A model generated the notes under the pieces. It searched no databases, had not been told where the DNA came from, and worked only from the letters and a program-made list of their open reading frames with translations. Of a stretch of 20,315 nt of DNA, positions 7,265 to 14,764 are shown one piece after another (within the stretch, counting starts at the first letter, position 1; each line of letters opens with the position of its first letter). Position numbers and translations under genes: made by a program. The DNA is from JBLHKS01 sp047620505 (GTDB lineage Bacteria; Verrucomicrobiota; Verrucomicrobiia; Verrucomicrobiales; DEV007), in the NCBI GenBank assembly GCA_047620505.1, contig JBLHKS010000130.1:1-20315 (forward strand). The letters run 5' to 3'.

Positions 7265-9935
7265 ATTCCGAATCAGCCTGACCCACAGCCCGCCTCGAAG
7301 CCCTCGACGCCAGATTTCAGCGTGGATTTTGCCTGGCGGCGATGTGGAATCCTGGGTTCGCACGCTTTGCGTAAGCGGACTTCCAAACCTTGAAGCTCAG
7401 CCGCTCTTCGTCTTACCCGAATCGCGTTCATCGTCAGCAGCTGCTGGGTTGTTCGTTCCTCACGACTCGATCGAAATCCGACCACCAGCTCGAGCTCTCG
7501 GTTACGCGCTCGAAGGAAATCGAATCTTCATTCCAGTCGAAAGTCAACTCCGCTACCCGCTGACCGAAGCCGAGTTCGCAAGCCACTTCCTTCACGACTA
7601 CGTCGTTTTCCATCCGGCAATCGGCCTGGTCGGTTTCGACGCATCAGACGCCCTGACACTACCAGAATTGCTCGCTCGACCGAAGTCCGGAACCGCCCTC
7701 TGGAATCGCGCTCACGTCGGCCTTCCGCCCGAGCCTGACAAGATCATAATTTCGGTCATCGGTCCGCCGACCGACGTCATCGCCGAATCGCAGGACGACA
7801 TCGGCTCAAAACCTCAAGACCAACTTCCGGGTTACGCTGGCGAGCCTAAGGACAGCGTCTTTCGAGCCGGCCAGCGCAAGATCCTGAACTCGATCCGCAA
7901 CTTCGCCGACCGCGCGCCCGAGGGAAAAACTTCGGGGCCAACCTGGGTCGACAAACTCGGAGGTTGGGCCCGATCGAAGCTCGAAAAACTCCGCGATCGT
8001 CAGCAGCGCGAAGTCGATCGGCTGCTGAGTTTGTTGGAAACCAATCCGGACGAAGGCCTCCGTTTCGCGCTTCCGATCGGCGGAGCCGACGGCGGTCGAG
8101 GACTCGCGGATCCCGGCGCAAATCTCGATCGGCACGACGTCGATTTCAGGCTCGGCGAACTCGGAGGGGGCAGGCCAATTTCGCCGTGGATTCTCGATCA
8201 CCAGCAACTCGCGCGTCTCCAAAAAAGCTATCGCGAAGCCGCGAATCGCGAGCTCAATCTCGGCCGCTATCGGCGAGCGGCTTATATTTTCGGCCAGCTC
8301 CTCGCCGACTTCGATTCCGCCGCGAACGCTCTTGAGCAAGGCGGTTTTTTCCGAGAGGCAGCCGCGCTTTATCAGAAGCACCTCGGTAACGACCGGGCCG
8401 CAGCCGAGTGCCTGCGGAAAGGCGGCTTATTTGAGGAGGCAGTTCGAGTTTACGAATCTTTCGAGGACTTCGAAACGGTAGGCGATCTCTACGCTGAACT
8501 TGACCGCGATGCGGATGCGAAAGCCGCCTGGGAGCGCGCAGTCGATCAGCATCTCGCTTCAAACCAGCCTCTCCCAGCCCAGCAGCTGCTGGAGACGAAA
8601 CTTCGAGATCCGCGGCGCGCGCTTCTGATTTTGCTCGCCGCCTGGCGCGAATCGGGCCCGCGAGCGGCGGCGGCGCTTCGCGAATCTTTCCATCTTCGGA
8701 CTCGTTACGGCTGGCACGCGGAATCGGCCAAAGCGATCGAGGAACTCCGCGATGGAGAGCCAAATTTTGCGGCTACCGAAGTCCTCTGCGATGTCGCCAG
8801 ATTCTACCCCGAACCTGCGATCTCAGAAGCCGCCGCCGATTCGGCTCGCGTCCTCGCCGGGCTTCAGATCCAGAAATCGCCAAGCGCTAACCAGATTCTC
8901 CGCTTGATCCGATCGCTGGAACCCGATGATCTGCTTCTCGAACGCGACACGCGGCGTTTTGCGAAAAAGCTCGGCGAGACCCCGCTCAGCGAACTCCCGC
9001 CATCGCCGGACGCGACGAGCGTTACGATCACTCTACGGCGAAGAACTAAATTCGAGTCCGGATTTCGCGCACAGGCCGCAGTCGCGGTCCCGAATGGATT
9101 GGTTGTCGGCGGGCGAACAAAAAATGAACAGTTTTTTTACCTTTCAGGCCTAAAAGACTTGTCGGGATCCGCCACTGGAGGAGCCCGCTGGAAATGGTTG
9201 GAACTGATTTCTAAGCCAGATTCCACAATCGTTTTGGCAGCGGCGAACGTCCATTTTCCTCCTGTCGCGCTCACAACTCCTGATAAATTGGCTCGAGTAG
9301 CCCTTGGTCCAGTCAATGCAGGTGATGTGGGCGTCGCCTTCAATCGAAAAAGCGGGGATGAGTGGCGGCTCGCGGTGAAAGACCAGGAAATAGTTCTGCA
9401 AATGTCAGGGCAAGACGGCGAGTTGCGCGCAACTCACCATTTCACCAGTTTTCCGCCCGGAATTGATTCGTTAGATATCATTAAAAGCCAGAAAGGACTT
9501 CAGCCGATGGCCGTCATCGGAGACGCTGTTTTCATGGCGTTCGGGAACGCCGTCGCGCGTTTTGATGGAGTTCGATTTCAGTGGTTGAACCTGCCATCGC
9601 CAGTTCGAAGGCTGGTCGCCGCAAATTCGCCGCAACCGCGGCTTTTGATCGGAATGGAAAACGGAGCGGGCATCGCACGGCTGGAGCGAGGCTGGAGAGA
9701 TGTCGAGTTTTTTGAGAGCGCGGCTGAAAATCCCTTCCTGATTTTTACCCACGCCGGATTCCTCATTTCGGTCACGCAGCATAAAATTCGGGTGTTTTCA
9801 GACGACTGTCATCGCGTCGAAATCCGCGGATCGATCGATTATCCGTCGGTTCCAATCGCGCTTCTCCCTGGCGAAGGTCCGGCCGAGTTTCGGCTGATCA
9901 CGGAGAAGGAACGCGTCGAATTTGAGCTGAAATAA
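7257..9935 (+). CDS. bpX6-type partner protein with helical repeats and beta-propeller
   Basis: A protein of 892 residues. The ATG at 7257 overlaps the 3' end of the preceding gene by 8 bp (ATG within the last codons of VHA-stop), implying translational coupling. Residues 1 to about 170 resemble the bpX6 N-terminal domain (ALGYALEGNRIFIPV, HDYVVFHPAIGLVGF). A polar linker follows, then an amphipathic helix (WARSKLEKLRDRQQREVDRL, about 237-256). The segment DEGLRFALPIG comes next, and then a long TPR-like helical array from about 310 to 560 (GRYRRAAYIFGQLL, AANALEQGGFFREAAALYQK). From about 590 to the end the sequence is strand-rich with propeller-like turns. It lacks a signal peptide. An upstream in-frame ATG at 7155 is unlikely because it would overlap the first gene by 110 bp. 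Cellular role unknown; ternary-system membership is inferred. Confidence 0.66.
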   Translation: MLEFRISLTHSPPRSPRRQISAWILPGGDVESWVRTLCVSGLPNLEAQPLFVLPESRSSSAAAGLFVPHDSIEIRPPARALGYALEGNRIFIPVESQLRYPLTEAEFASHFLHDYVVFHPAIGLVGFDASDALTLPELLARPKSGTALWNRAHVGLPPEPDKIIISVIGPPTDVIAESQDDIGSKPQDQLPGYAGEPKDSVFRAGQRKILNSIRNFADRAPEGKTSGPTWVDKLGGWARSKLEKLRDRQQREVDRLLSLLETNPDEGLRFALPIGGADGGRGLADPGANLDRHDVDFRLGELGGGRPISPWILDHQQLARLQKSYREAANRELNLGRYRRAAYIFGQLLADFDSAANALEQGGFFREAAALYQKHLGNDRAAAECLRKGGLFEEAVRVYESFEDFETVGDLYAELDRDADAKAAWERAVDQHLASNQPLPAQQLLETKLRDPRRALLILLAAWRESGPRAAAALRESFHLRTRYGWHAESAKAIEELRDGEPNFAATEVLCDVARFYPEPAISEAAADSARVLAGLQIQKSPSANQILRLIRSLEPDDLLLERDTRRFAKKLGETPLSELPPSPDATSVTITLRRRTKFESGFRAQAAVAVPNGLVVGGRTKNEQFFYLSGLKDLSGSATGGARWKWLELISKPDSTIVLAAANVHFPPVALTTPDKLARVALGPVNAGDVGVAFNRKSGDEWRLAVKDQEIVLQMSGQDGELRATHHFTSFPPGIDSLDIIKSQKGLQPMAVIGDAVFMAFGNAVARFDGVRFQWLNLPSPVRRLVAANSPQPRLLIGMENGAGIARLERGWRDVEFFESAAENPFLIFTHAGFLISVTQHKIRVFSDDCHRVEIRGSIDYPSVPIALLPGEGPAEFRLITEKERVEFELK
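7435..7446. repeat. CAGCAGCTGCTG palindrome, copy 4
   Basis: Exact copy in the bpX6-type gene, but in a different codon phase (tca gca gct gct), encoding part of SAAAG rather than QQLL. Confidence 0.85.
8580..8591. repeat. CAGCAGCTGCTG palindrome, copy 5
   Basis: Exact copy, 14-bp palindrome with flanks (8579-8592), in the bpX6-type gene with codon phase QQLL. Confidence 0.85.
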
Positions 9936-9950
9936 TTCGGAAGCGCACGC

Positions 9951-10034
9951 CTACTTTGATCGACCCTCGGCCTGCAGATTCGCCCTGACACGATCCTTCA
10001 TTTCGGCGGGCATTGGATTCTGTTCTGCGAACTC
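9951..10034 (-). pseudogene. Possible C-terminal fragment of a lost gene fused to a truncated sigma gene
   Basis: On the - strand, one frame off the sigma fragment, an open frame gives EFAEQNPMPAEMKDRVRANL and a few more residues before a TAG at 9951-9953. It looks like a real protein tail, as would end a small anti-sigma-like or accessory protein, but it has no start. The simplest reading is a deletion that removed the end of the sigma gene and most of its downstream neighbour. I do not recognise the family. Confidence 0.3.
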
Positions 10035-10234
10035 AGCCACGTTTTGACGGTGCTGCGTCCTTCGAACTTTTCCCAACCCCGCCAAGCGGCCATGAGCGTT
10101 TCCTGAACGAGATCTTCGACTGCGTGGTGGTTGTTGGTTCGATAGAACGCGTAACCATGAAGGTGATCGCCAAATTCATCGAGCCACTGATCGGGATCGG
10201 GCGGGGATTCTGGCTTTGAGGGGGGCGTCGGCAT
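9998..10234 (-). pseudogene. Truncated ECF sigma factor (region 2 only)
   Basis: The 78-residue frame starts well, with GGAGAACC before the ATG at 10234. It carries a good sigma region 2: WLDEFGDHLHGYAFYRTNNH, then AVEDLVQETLMAAWRGWEKF and RSTVKTWL, where functional relatives continue with a core such as LFSILRNRLID. Here the sequence turns into SSQNRIQCPPK and stops. Region 4, which would bind the -35 element, is absent. The gene is therefore probably inactive, or makes only a core-binding fragment. It is the last gene of the - strand run, 51 bp after bioD. A coding-like fragment in another frame begins at the apparent breakpoint near 10034. Confidence 0.7.
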
Positions 10235-10235
10235 G

Positions 10236-10255
10236 GTTCTCCGGAATTGGAGAAC
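10236..10255. promoter_or_regulatory. Inverted repeat over the ribosome-binding site of the truncated sigma gene
   Basis: GTTCTCC (10236-10242) and GGAGAAC (10249-10255) are perfect complements separated by 6 bases, starting 1 base upstream of the start codon of the truncated sigma gene. It could be an operator or an RNA hairpin hiding the GGAG. Confidence 0.4.
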
Positions 10256-10285
10256 GATCGAAGCGGCCAGGTGATTGCACGCGGC

Positions 10286-10915
10286 TCAAAAATCGTCCGG
10301 CAGCTCGATCTCGTCGGCGTCGTGGAGCAGTTCGGCGAGGATCGGCACGTCCAGCAGCTGCTGGAGGACGATGCGATTGCTGATCGAGGCCGCGTCGCGC
10401 TCTTCGGCGACCTGGTTGAGAATCAGGCCAGCGCATTTGAGGCCACGAGCTTCGATCTGGCGCACGGTCAGGATCGTGTGGTTCAGCGCGCCGAGTTTGT
10501 TGTCGATCACGACGATCACGGGAAAGCCGAGCGCCACAGCGAGGTCCGCCATGGTAAGCTTGCCGGTCAGGGGGACTTCCCAACCACCTGCGCCTTCGAC
10601 GATCAATCGTTCGGCGCGAGTCGCGAGTTGACGACCGCGCTCGACCAACGCATCGAAATCGACTTCTCGGTTTTCGATCATCGCGGCGGCGAGCGGTGCG
10701 GCGGGCGACTGGAGCCAGAGCGGATTGATTTCGTCGATCGTCAGGTCGTCGCGATCGCAAGCTTCGTGCAAGTCGAGGACGTCGTCGCGATCCCCGCAGC
10801 AGGCCGGTTTGTAGGCGATCACGGAGCGACCGGCCTCGCGTAAGGCTTTGAGGATCAGGCAGGAGACGTAGGTTTTGCCGACGCCGGTGTCGGTTCCTGT
10901 AACGAAATAGTTCAT
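10286..10915 (-). CDS. bioD: Dethiobiotin synthetase
   Basis: BioD closes the ureido ring of dethiobiotin from 7,8-diaminopelargonic acid, CO2 and ATP, the penultimate step of biotin synthesis, in the cytoplasm. At 209 residues it matches the family. It has the P-loop GTDTGVGKT (7-15), the substrate lysine in AYKPACCG (K36), and EGAGGW (107-112), where many homologues have EGAGG followed by L. VIVVIDNKLGALNHTIL (about 123-139) and GLILNQ complete the fold. The ATG overlaps the glmM stop as ATGA, so translation is likely coupled. No other bio gene is in the window, so bioD appears detached from its pathway partners and carried by the glmM operon. Confidence 0.95.
   Translation of the reverse strand: MNYFVTGTDTGVGKTYVSCLILKALREAGRSVIAYKPACCGDRDDVLDLHEACDRDDLTIDEINPLWLQSPAAPLAAAMIENREVDFDALVERGRQLATRAERLIVEGAGGWEVPLTGKLTMADLAVALGFPVIVVIDNKLGALNHTILTVRQIEARGLKCAGLILNQVAEERDAASISNRIVLQQLLDVPILAELLHDADEIELPDDF
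10352..10363. repeat. CAGCAGCTGCTG palindrome, copy 6
   Basis: Exact copy, extended to the 16-bp palindrome TCCAGCAGCTGCTGGA (10350-10365), identical to copy 2. It lies in bioD, codon phase QQLL. Confidence 0.85.
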
Positions 10916-12333
10916 CCGATTTGCGCGATCAAAGCGGTGGCGATTCGATCAGAGGCGGCGTTGATGAAATTCTCGTCGCGGCCTTCCATGAGGAGTCGGA
11001 TCATCGGCTCGGTGCCCGAGTAACGAAGCAGGACTCGGCCTTGATCGCCGAGTTCGCGCTCAGTTTCGGCGATTAGTTTCTGCGCCTCGGCGAGTTCTTC
11101 CAGCGGCGGTTTGGATTTGACCGTGAGGTAGCGCTTGGCTTGCGGAAACTTCGAGAGACACTTCCGAAGCTCGATCAGCGGCTTATTTTCGGCGGCCATG
11201 ATCTGGAGAATCTGGATCGCGCCGAGCATCCCGTCGCCAGTCGTGGAGTGCTTGAGAAAAATCAGGTGTCCGCTTTGCTCGCCGCCGATTTCGAGGCCGA
11301 GTTCGCGCATTTTTTCGACGACGTAGCGGTCGCCTACGGCTGTCCGAACGACCTCGCCTCCGAGGTTGGCGAGCGTTTCGTTCAGGCCGAAATTCGACAT
11401 CACCGTGGCCACGATCGAGTTGTTCGTCAGCTCGCCGCGTTTGGCGAGGTGCGTCGCGGTGATCGCCAGAAGCTCGTCTCCATCGAGCGCGCTGCCGGTT
11501 TCATCGCAGAGCACAATTCGGTCAGCATCGCCGTCGAGACAGACTCCAACCGCAGCGTCAGATTCTTTGACGAGACGGCCGATCGTGTCCGGCTCAGTTG
11601 CTCCACAGTCCAGATTGATGTTTAGCCCGCTCGGTTCCACGAAGCTGGCGGTGACGTCGGCGCCGAAGTGAGCGAGGATCGCCTGCGAAGTTTGGAAAGC
11701 AGCCCCGTTAGCCGCGTCGAGCGCGATTTTCACGCCGCTGAGGAATTTCGCATCCGTGTTGGCGCTGGCCACGACTTGATGGACGTAGAGAGCTTGCGCG
11801 TCGTCGAGATTCGCAATCCGACCGATCTTGGCAGGGACCGCGCGAGCGTCGTCGTCGATCCGAGCGGAACCCAGCAGCTGCTGTTCGATTCCGAGTTCGG
11901 TTTCGTCGCTGAGTTTGAATCCGTCGGCACCGAAAAACTTGATTCCGTTGTCGTGAAACGGGTTGTGCGATGCGGAAATCACGACGCCGGCCGTGGCACC
12001 GAGTTCCTTCGTCAACCAAGCGACCGCAGGAGTCGGGATCACGCCAGCGAGCCTGACATCGACACCAACCGAGGCCATCCCGGCTGCGAGCGCGGACTCG
12101 AGCATCGAGCCACTGGCGCGGGTGTCACGACCGATCACGCAGACGGGCCAGTCGCCGTCGCCGTTCTGGCGAAGAAGCGTGAGCGCCGCTGCCTGGCCGA
12201 GACGGAGGGCGGTTTCCGGGGTGAGCGGCTCGATGTTGGCCAAGCCACGAATGCCGTCGGTGCCGAAAAATTGGCGTTTGGGCTCGCGGGCAACTTGGTT
12301 AGCTTCCTCGGTCTCCAAGTTTGGCGTAGTCAT
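10912..12333 (-). CDS. glmM: Phosphoglucosamine mutase
   Basis: GlmM converts glucosamine-6-phosphate to glucosamine-1-phosphate, the entry to UDP-GlcNAc for peptidoglycan and LPS. With the start at 12333 it has 473 residues. FGTDGIRG lies at about 23-30, the phosphoserine loop ISASHNP with catalytic Ser122, the Mg2+ loop LDGDADR (266-272), the sugar-binding GEQSGH (351-356), and the phosphate-binding RYSGTEP (437-443). Same-frame upstream starts at 12393 (ATG) and 12423 (ATG) would add 20 or 30 residues. I prefer 12333 because GlmM normally begins close to FGTDGIRG, and even this start is long. It follows cdaA and two small membrane-protein genes, matching the conserved cdaA-cdaR-glmM order of Gram-positive bacteria. 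The stop overlaps bioD. Confidence 0.96.
   Translation of the reverse strand: MTTPNLETEEANQVAREPKRQFFGTDGIRGLANIEPLTPETALRLGQAAALTLLRQNGDGDWPVCVIGRDTRASGSMLESALAAGMASVGVDVRLAGVIPTPAVAWLTKELGATAGVVISASHNPFHDNGIKFFGADGFKLSDETELGIEQQLLGSARIDDDARAVPAKIGRIANLDDAQALYVHQVVASANTDAKFLSGVKIALDAANGAAFQTSQAILAHFGADVTASFVEPSGLNINLDCGATEPDTIGRLVKESDAAVGVCLDGDADRIVLCDETGSALDGDELLAITATHLAKRGELTNNSIVATVMSNFGLNETLANLGGEVVRTAVGDRYVVEKMRELGLEIGGEQSGHLIFLKHSTTGDGMLGAIQILQIMAAENKPLIELRKCLSKFPQAKRYLTVKSKPPLEELAEAQKLIAETERELGDQGRVLLRYSGTEPMIRLLMEGRDENFINAASDRIATALIAQIG
11872..11883. repeat. CAGCAGCTGCTG palindrome, copy 7
   Basis: Exact copy in glmM, codon phase QQLL (in GIEQQLLGSA). Confidence 0.85.
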
Positions 12334-12431
12334 CAGATTGTAGGCATCAGGCGAAGGCGGGTTGAAATCATCAAATTTCTTCACGAAAACCATATTTAGG
12401 CGGACCGACACATGTGGCGCCATTTAATTTT

Positions 12432-12776
12432 CTATTTCATCCGACCGAGGCAGGAAACGACCCATGCAAACCCAATTGGAGCCGCGACCGAAATTGCGAT
12501 AACTAAAATCCATTCAATGATACGATCATCGTGGCCAGCAACCAAATGGATCTGGAAAAATACCACCACAAACAGTGAAACGTACGTCACTCTTCTTTTC
12601 CCGCCAAAAATCGAGAGGAGAAGTGTAGCCGAGATCAGCGTCAGGAGATAGGCACCTCCCGCACCCAATCCCGCATTGAAGACAAACAGAGACCCGGCGG
12701 TTCCGAAAAACAATGCGGTTAGGGCCAGCCCGAGCGAAAGGCCTTTCCTTGGTTCTGTCTTCCCGGTTTGCGCCAT
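12432..12776 (-). CDS. Small membrane protein of unknown function
   Basis: A 114-residue protein with four likely membrane-spanning segments: about 13-33 (LSLGLALTALFFGTAGSLFV), 38-58, 64-82 and 86-106. Charged GGKRR and RMK ends sit between or after helices. I do not recognise the family. It lies between the CdaR-like gene (6 bp upstream) and glmM on the same strand, so it is probably co-transcribed and may be part of the c-di-AMP synthase membrane assembly. That is positional inference only. The start ATG at 12776 is the only reasonable one. Confidence 0.65.
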   Translation of the reverse strand: MAQTGKTEPRKGLSLGLALTALFFGTAGSLFVFNAGLGAGGAYLLTLISATLLLSIFGGKRRVTYVSLFVVVFFQIHLVAGHDDRIIEWILVIAISVAAPIGFAWVVSCLGRMK

Positions 12777-12782
12777 TAAAAC

Positions 12783-13109
12783 CTATACGCCTGCCGGAAC
12801 GAAAACGTAGCAGGGCTGGCAAAACTCGCCGCAGAGAATCCACGACGGTTCTTCGATCAACAACTGCGGGACGTGAGCCAGAAAAGCCGGAGCTTCGATG
12901 GGAGTCCGAATCATCGACATGCTGCCGGCGGCTTCGGTCGGCGCGCCGTTGTCGACGGGAGGTTTCCAGTTCGTCTTGACTGGCTCGACCTGCTGTTTAA
13001 TCACCGCCCAGATCGCGACCGCGATCAGGAGGGATCCGATCTTCGCTTTCCAATCCGATAGAATCGAGTTCTTCAGGGCCGTCGGGATCGTCGTCAGGCG
13101 GGATTTCAT
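12783..13109 (-). CDS. Short CdaR/YbbR-like membrane-anchored protein
   Basis: With ATG 13109 this is a 108-residue protein. One N-terminal membrane helix (DWKAKIGSLLIAVAIWAVI, about 19-37) strongly resembles the anchor that begins YbbR/CdaR proteins (a W, a K, then LLxLLLAxxLW). A roughly 70-residue soluble tail includes EPVKTNWKPPVDNG, LLIEEPSW and CGEFCQPC. CdaR is the membrane regulator of the diadenylate cyclase CdaA and is normally encoded between cdaA and glmM, exactly this position. The usual repeated YbbR domains are missing, so this is either a reduced regulator or an unrelated anchor protein. Its start lies 113 bp inside the 3' end of cdaA in another frame. An ATG at 13151 would lengthen that overlap. 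Confidence 0.6.
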   Translation of the reverse strand: MKSRLTTIPTALKNSILSDWKAKIGSLLIAVAIWAVIKQQVEPVKTNWKPPVDNGAPTEAAGSMSMIRTPIEAPAFLAHVPQLLIEEPSWILCGEFCQPCYVFVPAGV

Positions 13110-13881
13110 CAGGGAGCAGAAGTTCGTAAAGTTTGTCGCGAAAGGCCTCATCAGACAGGTCCTGTTCGAGGACTCCGTCGTAAGCCAAGGACAGATTACC
13201 CGTTTCTTCAGAAACTACAATCGCGACTGCATCAGATTCTTCGGTGATGCCCATTCCGGCGCGATGACGGAGGCCGACGCTGCGATCCGCAAGCTCGCGT
13301 TGCGAAACTGGAAATACGCAGCCGGCTCCTTCGATGCGCTCGTCGCCGATCCGCATGATGACGCCGCCGTCGTGAAGCGCTCCCTTGGGCTGGAAGATCG
13401 CCATCACGATTTCGAGCGACAGGCGACAATCGAGCGGGACGCCGGTTTCGAGGAAGGGCTTGAGGGAGATTCCGCGTTCGATCGCGATCAGCGCGCCGAA
13501 ACGCTTCTTTGCAAGTCGACTGGAGATTTCAACGAGGTCGTCCGCCAACTCGCGGCGTTGCTCGGCGCTGAAAGTGAAGAATCGGTGACTGCCGAGTTCA
13601 GCGAGGCCGCGCCGCAGTTCCGGCTGGAAAATGACGACGAGACCGAGGGCAAGGAAGAGCGAGATCCCCTTCAAAAGCCAGCTGATGACCTGAAGATTAA
13701 GGAAGCCTGAGATGAGTGTCAGGAAAATGACGACGAGGGCGAGGCCGGTCAGGATTCGAGCGGCGCGCGTGCCTTTGAAGTAGCGATAAAGGCAGTAGAC
13801 GAAGATGGCGAGGATCAGAATTTCGACTGCGTCGCGCCAGTGATTTGAGGCGAATTCTCCGAGATTCTGAAATACTTCCAC
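12997..13881 (-). CDS. cdaA: Diadenylate cyclase (c-di-AMP synthase), CdaA type
   Basis: CdaA joins two ATP molecules into the second messenger c-di-AMP at the inner membrane face. The 294-residue protein has three N-terminal membrane helices (about 19-34, 40-57, 64-86). A DAC domain follows: FGALIAIERG (128-137), the nucleotide-binding LHDGGVIM with DGG at 171-173 where most cyclases have DGA, then the RHR motif (205-207), GITEESDA (211-218) and SEETG (224-228). An acidic, proline-rich tail follows residue 258 and is encoded across the start of the next gene. The start is GTG at 13881, 34 bp after folP. Position next to glmM is the classical cdaA context. The DGG change probably keeps activity, since the catalytic Asp is present. 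Confidence 0.95.
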   Translation of the reverse strand: MEVFQNLGEFASNHWRDAVEILILAIFVYCLYRYFKGTRAARILTGLALVVIFLTLISGFLNLQVISWLLKGISLFLALGLVVIFQPELRRGLAELGSHRFFTFSAEQRRELADDLVEISSRLAKKRFGALIAIERGISLKPFLETGVPLDCRLSLEIVMAIFQPKGALHDGGVIMRIGDERIEGAGCVFPVSQRELADRSVGLRHRAGMGITEESDAVAIVVSEETGNLSLAYDGVLEQDLSDEAFRDKLYELLLPDEIPPDDDPDGPEELDSIGLESEDRIPPDRGRDLGGD

Positions 13882-13915
13882 GCCTTAACATGCGAGCACC
13901 AATCGCTGGCCGCAA

Positions 13916-14764
13916 TCAAATCCTGTGTTTGAGAATCGCTTCGATCGTTTTTAGGGCCTCGACGTTCGGCCGGACGTCGTGAACTCGATGGATTCGAGCG
14001 CCGGCACCGCGGGCGTAGGCGGTGGTCGCGACGGTAGGCCAGAGGCGGTCGCCGACCTCCGCGCCGAGGAGTTTGCCGAACATCGATTTGCGCGAAATTC
14101 CGGCGAGCAGCGGCCTATTCTCAATGCTGAGCCGGTCAAGCGCGGCCAGCAGCTGCAGGTTGTGATCGAGCGTCTTGCCGAAGCCGAAACCTGGATCGAA
14201 AACGACCTGGTCCGGGTCAATCCCGGCGGAGCGGGCGAAATCCAGCTGAGCCTGGAAAAACTCGCGGACTTCGTGGACAATATCGGCGTAAACTGGATCC
14301 GCCTGCATCGTTCTCGGCTCGCCTTTCATGTGCATCACGACGACTCCAGCGCCGAACTCCGCAGCGACGTTGGCGATGTCAGGCTCAGCTCGCAGGCCGG
14401 AGATGTCGTTGATGATGTGAGCGCCGAGGATGCACGCCTGACGGGCGACCTCAGCCTTCGTAGTGTCGATCGAAATCAAGAATCCGCGCTCAGCAGCTGC
14501 TGGGGCGAGGCGCTCGATCACAGGCAAGACTCGGGCGGATTCAGCTTCGGCGTTAACCGGTTCGGCACCTGGGCGGGTGGACTCGCCGCCGATGTCGATA
14601 ATTTCGGCTCCCTCCTCGACCATCGACAACGCCCGCTCGACGGCTCGATCGGGATCGATGAACTCGCCGCCGTCGGAAAACGAATCCGGCGTCGTGTTGA
14701 GAATTCCCATGACCCGGCCGCGGTCGGCAAGGTCAAGGCGGTGGTCGCGGCAACGCCAGATCAT
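13916..14764 (-). CDS. folP: Dihydropteroate synthase
   Basis: FolP condenses p-aminobenzoate with dihydropterin pyrophosphate to dihydropteroate in folate synthesis and is the sulfonamide target. The 282-residue protein carries MGILNTTPDSFSDGG (19-33), IDIGGESTRPGA (about 56-67), SIDTTKAEVA, INDISG, VFDPGFGFGKT and AGISRKSM, and ends with RVHDVRPNVEAL: the full set of pterin and PABA loop residues. Its ATG overlaps the stop of the K+-channel-like gene as ATGA, indicating coupling. cdaA begins 34 bp downstream, so folP probably belongs to the same transcript as cdaA and glmM. The palindrome at 14491-14502 falls in this gene in an AAA codon phase. Confidence 0.96.
   Translation of the reverse strand: MIWRCRDHRLDLADRGRVMGILNTTPDSFSDGGEFIDPDRAVERALSMVEEGAEIIDIGGESTRPGAEPVNAEAESARVLPVIERLAPAAAERGFLISIDTTKAEVARQACILGAHIINDISGLRAEPDIANVAAEFGAGVVVMHMKGEPRTMQADPVYADIVHEVREFFQAQLDFARSAGIDPDQVVFDPGFGFGKTLDHNLQLLAALDRLSIENRPLLAGISRKSMFGKLLGAEVGDRLWPTVATTAYARGAGARIHRVHDVRPNVEALKTIEAILKHRI
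14147..14158. repeat. Near-copy CAGCAGCTGCAG
   Basis: Two mismatches from the repeated palindrome, both in the last triplet. Lies in folP. Confidence 0.4.
14491..14502. repeat. CAGCAGCTGCTG palindrome, copy 8
   Basis: Exact copy in folP, in the codon phase that gives PAAAE rather than QQLL. Confidence 0.85.

Noticed and set aside
11668..12399. A 243-codon + strand frame antisense to glmM.
   Set aside because: It is fully covered by glmM motifs on the other strand; long antisense frames are expected at this GC content.
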